Shown here: one piece after another, positions 21,625 through 23,707 of the stretch
How the letters are laid out: each line of letters begins with the position of its first letter
Position numbering within the stretch: the stretch's first letter is position 1
Virus record (IMG/VR): IMGVR_UViG_3300030430_001450
Span: 1-23,707 of that record
DNA length: 23,707 bases
DNA from: a virus
Direction: 5' to 3' (one strand)
Notes under the pieces: generated by a model
Told to the model about the DNA's origin: nothing
Databases searched by the model: none
The model's input: only the letters and a program-made list of their open reading frames with translations
Translations under genes and position numbers: made by a program

Positions 21625-22364
21625 AGAGTTGAATCAATTTCATTTATTAGAAGTGTAAGGAACTGACCTTGTTCGGCAGTTCTTATGTCAGCAGGGCCAA
21701 TCTTTTCAGATGTAATCCCATACTGAGATTTGTATTGATCAAGAACTTTGTCTTTTTTCTTAGGATACTTTTGAGTTAAGTTCATAATCTTCTGTACGAC
21801 AGCTTCTAAAGCAGGTTGTGCTATAGGTTTACCATAGTTCTTATCTTCAATAGATTCAACAGGTTCGGGTTGTTGATTGGGTTTATCAGGAGTTCTTGTA
21901 ATACCCTCCTTTGTTTCTTTTTGTTCTTGATCTAATTCCTTAACTTCAACTCTTGCCCAAAGTTCAAAAGCATCTCCAAAAGAATAACAGGCACAAGCAC
22001 ATAAACATCTTCGATGAGAATTTTGAATATCATTAGCAGATATCTTGTCATAAACAATCGGTCTGTTTGGCCCTTCTGTAATTGCATAAGGATATAAAGG
22101 AAGTTTGATTCCTGTTATTACGTTTTGAAAATAACCCATCAGTAGACCTGTATTATTGGGAGTCTTCCAAACAAAGTCTCCTTCTGAATTTGGTTGCAAT
22201 GCAAAATACCAATTAGGTGCATTTTCTCTGATTCGTTGTGCTGTCTTTGCCCAAGCACTGTAGTCAAATTTTCCTTTTTTATAAAGATCACCAGTAGTTA
22301 AGATCCCTCCTAAATTAGGGATAGTATAAGTTTTAACTGGAGGCAGTTCAGTTTCTGTGGTCAT
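21621..22364 (-). CDS. Probable Sak-type single-strand annealing protein
   Basis: A 247-residue candidate phage recombinase that would anneal complementary single strands. The N-terminal ~155 residues fit the Sak/DUF1071 (Rad52-like) pattern: KFDYSAWAKTAQRIRENAPNWYFAL, WKTPNNTGLLMGYFQNVITGI, LPLYPYAI near VYDKISANDIQNSHRRCLCACACYSFGDAFELWARVE. That last tract corresponds to the DIN.A.MRC..KAIA..GLG..L..GE signature. A linker rich in Glu/Gln/Pro follows, then a helical tail with a KYPKKKDKVLDQYKSQYG part. Three cysteines in the RCLCACACYS run are unusual. It lies directly after a RusA-like resolvase, a typical pairing. Family assignment is by eye. Confidence 0.55.
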   Translation of the reverse strand: MTTETELPPVKTYTIPNLGGILTTGDLYKKGKFDYSAWAKTAQRIRENAPNWYFALQPNSEGDFVWKTPNNTGLLMGYFQNVITGIKLPLYPYAITEGPNRPIVYDKISANDIQNSHRRCLCACACYSFGDAFELWARVEVKELDQEQKETKEGITRTPDKPNQQPEPVESIEDKNYGKPIAQPALEAVVQKIMNLTQKYPKKKDKVLDQYKSQYGITSEKIGPADIRTAEQGQFLTLLINEIDSTL

Positions 22365-22376
22365 GTTTAATTATTA

Positions 22377-22398
22377 TTAGTAAACTAATAGTATACTA
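22377..22398 (-). promoter_or_regulatory. Paired palindromes, candidate operator/promoter for the annealing-protein gene
   Basis: TTAGTAAACTAA (22377-22388; arms TTAGT/ACTAA) and TAGTATACTA (22389-22398, perfect palindrome) abut, with centres 11 bp apart, one helical turn. On the minus strand the second contains TATACT, a close match to a -10 box, about 25 bp before the ATG at 22364. The right edge overlaps the stop of the resolvase gene. The layout suits a dimeric repressor binding two sites side by side over a promoter. Confidence 0.5.
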
Positions 22399-22848
22399 AT
22401 CACAAATGGATGATATTGCAATATATGCTCCCGGTAATTCATTTTTATTGATATATCTTTTCTTTGTATTAAGTTCAACAACAAGAGAATCATCTTCTAA
22501 CACACTTCCCCCGGCACTTACAGATAATCCATCCAAAGTAGACCTGGAAAGCTTATCAATATCTCCATTACCTCTACTTGTACAGAACTTTGGTGCTGAA
22601 GGTTTTAACACATCTGCATTCTTTCCTGTTCCATAATGTGACTTTGGTCTAGGAAAAACAAATTCTATTTCTGCCTTTACAGGTAAATTCAATGCTCCAC
22701 TGTTATAACATTCAAGTGCAGCTTCTTTTACATCAGTTCTCCAAGGCTTCACCTTTTTAGATGCTTCAATCATTGCACCCCAACGTGTAAGGGTTTTAGA
22801 TCCTTGAGGAGCAGGGATTCCTACAACCCTAATTGTTATTTCATTCAT
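22396..22848 (-). CDS. rusA: RusA-like Holliday junction resolvase
   Basis: A 150-residue endonuclease of the RusA family, which cuts Holliday junctions formed in replication and recombination. It starts with the family's VVGIPAPQGSKTLTRWG and has PWRTDVKEAA. The core carries EIEFVFPRPKSHYGTG, then APKFCTSRGNGDIDKLSRSTLDGL with acidic D96 and D98, and D119/D120 in SVLEDDSLV, at the spacing of the metal-binding aspartates in E. coli RusA (70, 72, 91). KKRY follows. It is coupled to the upstream gene by ATGA. The neighbouring annealing protein supports a recombination role. Confidence 0.85.
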   Translation of the reverse strand: MNEITIRVVGIPAPQGSKTLTRWGAMIEASKKVKPWRTDVKEAALECYNSGALNLPVKAEIEFVFPRPKSHYGTGKNADVLKPSAPKFCTSRGNGDIDKLSRSTLDGLSVSAGGSVLEDDSLVVELNTKKRYINKNELPGAYIAISSICD

Positions 22849-23015
22849 TCTTCAAGTTCTTTAATACGTTTTTTTAACTCTTCATCTCTTACAACATACT
22901 CTTTTGTTGTAATTTGATCACGAAACCATTCATCAGTAAGCATTCCTTTTTGAATCCATAAATTTTTTATTATGGTTTTTTTTGCCTTTTCTAATTCTTT
23001 ATAAAAAGATTTCAT
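22845..23015 (-). CDS. Small charged helical protein of unknown function
   Basis: 56 residues from ATG 23015 (MKSFYKELEKAKKTIIKNLWIQKG...). An upstream in-frame start at 23030 would add five residues and deepen the overlap with its neighbour. The 23015 start gives the 4-bp ATGA joint seen at other joints in this operon and follows a G-rich GGGGGGT. The end is a Lys/Glu helix (RDEELKKRIKELEE). No family recognised. It sits between another small ORF and the resolvase, and is co-translated with both. Confidence 0.6.
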   Translation of the reverse strand: MKSFYKELEKAKKTIIKNLWIQKGMLTDEWFRDQITTKEYVVRDEELKKRIKELEE

Positions 23016-23218
23016 AAATTTACCCCCCATTTCCTTCTTAGCTTTGAATTTAGTTGTTTTCTTTTCTGTCTTTTCAAACTTAAATAAGTGTCATTCAACT
23101 CATCAATCAAGTGACTAAAGTCACCTTGCGATGACATTTCTAATGACCTTTCAAAGTTAACTATAGATGCTTTGATTAGCTCTAGGTCTCTACCTGAGAC
23201 ATCAAGTATATATCTCAT
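23012..23218 (-). CDS. Small helical protein of unknown function
   Basis: 68 residues, MRYILDVSGRDLELIKASIVNFERSLEM, with a helical DFSHLIDELNDTYLSLKRQKRK and a basic end (LNSKLRRKWGVNL). The beginning reads like a short helical-hairpin regulator or accessory protein, but I recognise no family. Its ATG overlaps the stop of the GIY-YIG gene by 4 bp and its stop overlaps the next start by 4 bp, so it belongs to the same early operon. Confidence 0.62.
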   Translation of the reverse strand: MRYILDVSGRDLELIKASIVNFERSLEMSSQGDFSHLIDELNDTYLSLKRQKRKQLNSKLRRKWGVNL

Positions 23219-23706
23219 TTTTGTCCTCTTAGTTTGATTTCTACGGCTATTGTATTTCCTAGCAATTTTTTTATCTTTTTAACATCTTTTTCTGTCAAAT
23301 CATTAAATATTTCATATCTTCCTACACGATTTTTTGCAAACATTCTATGTATTTTTTTTTCTAAATCTCTATAGTCACCTCTTGCTTTACTTACAGCTAA
23401 TACTTCATCTGGACATTGTGATCTAACTCTATTTTTTATATTCCTTTTACATGAACTACCTACTTTAAAACTATTAGCACTTTTAAAGAAATAAACGTGA
23501 CCTAATTCTTTTTCATAATCAAATATTTTTTGTTTCTTTTGTTTTTTAGTAAATATAGCTGCTGTTCTTCCATGAATAGCTACATGCGATTCAGCAACAT
23601 CAATTGCTAATTGTTCTAATTCAGTTTCTGAAATTAAATAATGTTTTTCATCCCCTGGTAAGTTATCGAAAGCATTGTTGTCGTAAACTACTCCAGTTGC
23701 TGTAGG
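23215..23706 (-). CDS. T5orf172/GIY-YIG-like protein (5' end cut by window edge)
   Basis: 163 codons run from the right edge (frame starting at 23706) to TGA at 23215-23217. The visible part begins PTATGVVYDNNAFDNLPGDEK. A helical lead-in (SETELEQLAIDVAESH) is followed by a GIY-YIG-like domain of the T5orf172/MUG113 type: GHVYFFKSANSFKVGSSCKR, IKNRVRSQCPDEVL, then DYRDLEKKIHRMFAKNRVGRYEIFNDLTEKDVKKI. The pattern (.VY..KS...KVG.S....R......P.......D...LEK.IH..F...R...E.F) fits, but the first GIY-YIG tyrosines appear as VYF. It may be a nuclease or a DNA-binding relative. The N-terminus is outside the window. Confidence 0.6.
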   Translation of the reverse strand, partial: PTATGVVYDNNAFDNLPGDEKHYLISETELEQLAIDVAESHVAIHGRTAAIFTKKQKKQKIFDYEKELGHVYFFKSANSFKVGSSCKRNIKNRVRSQCPDEVLAVSKARGDYRDLEKKIHRMFAKNRVGRYEIFNDLTEKDVKKIKKLLGNTIAVEIKLRGQK

Positions 23707-23707
23707 A

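Noticed and set aside
1-23707. CRISPR array, insertion sequence, integrase or attachment site.
   Set aside because: No regularly spaced short repeats, no transposase or recombinase motifs, and no terminal inverted repeats with target duplications were seen.

Overview
The window looks like part of a temperate- or lytic-type marine siphovirus genome, most likely a phage of a picocyanobacterium (Prochlorococcus or Synechococcus). Three things suggest this. The DNA is AT-rich. The tail genes follow the lambda order (H-M-L-K-I-J). Several small membrane and secreted proteins resemble families I remember from marine cyanophages and uncultured marine phage contigs. No database search was possible, so the host is an inference. 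No tRNA, integrase, portal, capsid, terminase, DNA polymerase or host-derived photosynthesis gene is visible.

Layout. (1) Positions 1-15127, plus strand: a tightly packed late tail operon, with tape measure protein (H-like), minor tail proteins M and L, a JAMM+NlpC/P60 protein (K-like), tail assembly protein I, the giant tip protein J, a beta-helix tailspike, and a 1351-residue repeat-built tail fibre. Most joints up to J are start/stop overlaps. (2) Positions 15192-17241, plus strand: small fibre-linked and membrane proteins ending in a proline-rich membrane-anchored protein. A 44-codon hydrophobic ORF on the minus strand (16053-16187) exactly fills one gap. (3) Positions 17242-17416: a structured non-coding stretch between convergent operons, with a terminator-like stem and a roughly 100-nt domain closed by a 9-10 bp helix. 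(4) Positions 17417-19215, minus strand: a four-gene operon of one double-membrane-segment protein and three proteins with signal peptides, conserved-looking but of unknown function. (5) Positions 19281-19740, plus strand: two small proteins from a divergent promoter region. (6) Positions 19715-23707, minus strand: an early/DNA module read right to left. It holds a GIY-YIG (T5orf172-like) protein cut by the right edge, two small ORFs, a RusA-like resolvase, a Sak-like single-strand annealing protein, a ribbon-helix-helix protein, an unknown protein, a DNA cytosine-5 methyltransferase and a small unknown protein.

The most notable item is in the methyltransferase gene. A second frame (20064-20939, same strand, +1 relative to the methyltransferase frame) is open for about 290 codons. 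Its product matches a phage protein family I recognise by SWKT..RSL, GMMRNG, repeated LPTPT, and a C-terminal LNP.FVE.MMG...GWTDL. The methyltransferase frame also keeps its catalytic motifs and its C-terminal motifs. The same DNA therefore appears to encode two recognisable proteins, and local GC rises sharply over the shared stretch.

How the parts may work together: the late operon builds and tips the tail and supplies two receptor-binding or depolymerase fibres. The minus-strand early module supplies annealing, resolution and self-methylation functions. It may be controlled by the ribbon-helix-helix protein acting at a pair of palindromes one helical turn apart (22377-22398). The secreted module may modify the host envelope during infection, but its function is unknown.
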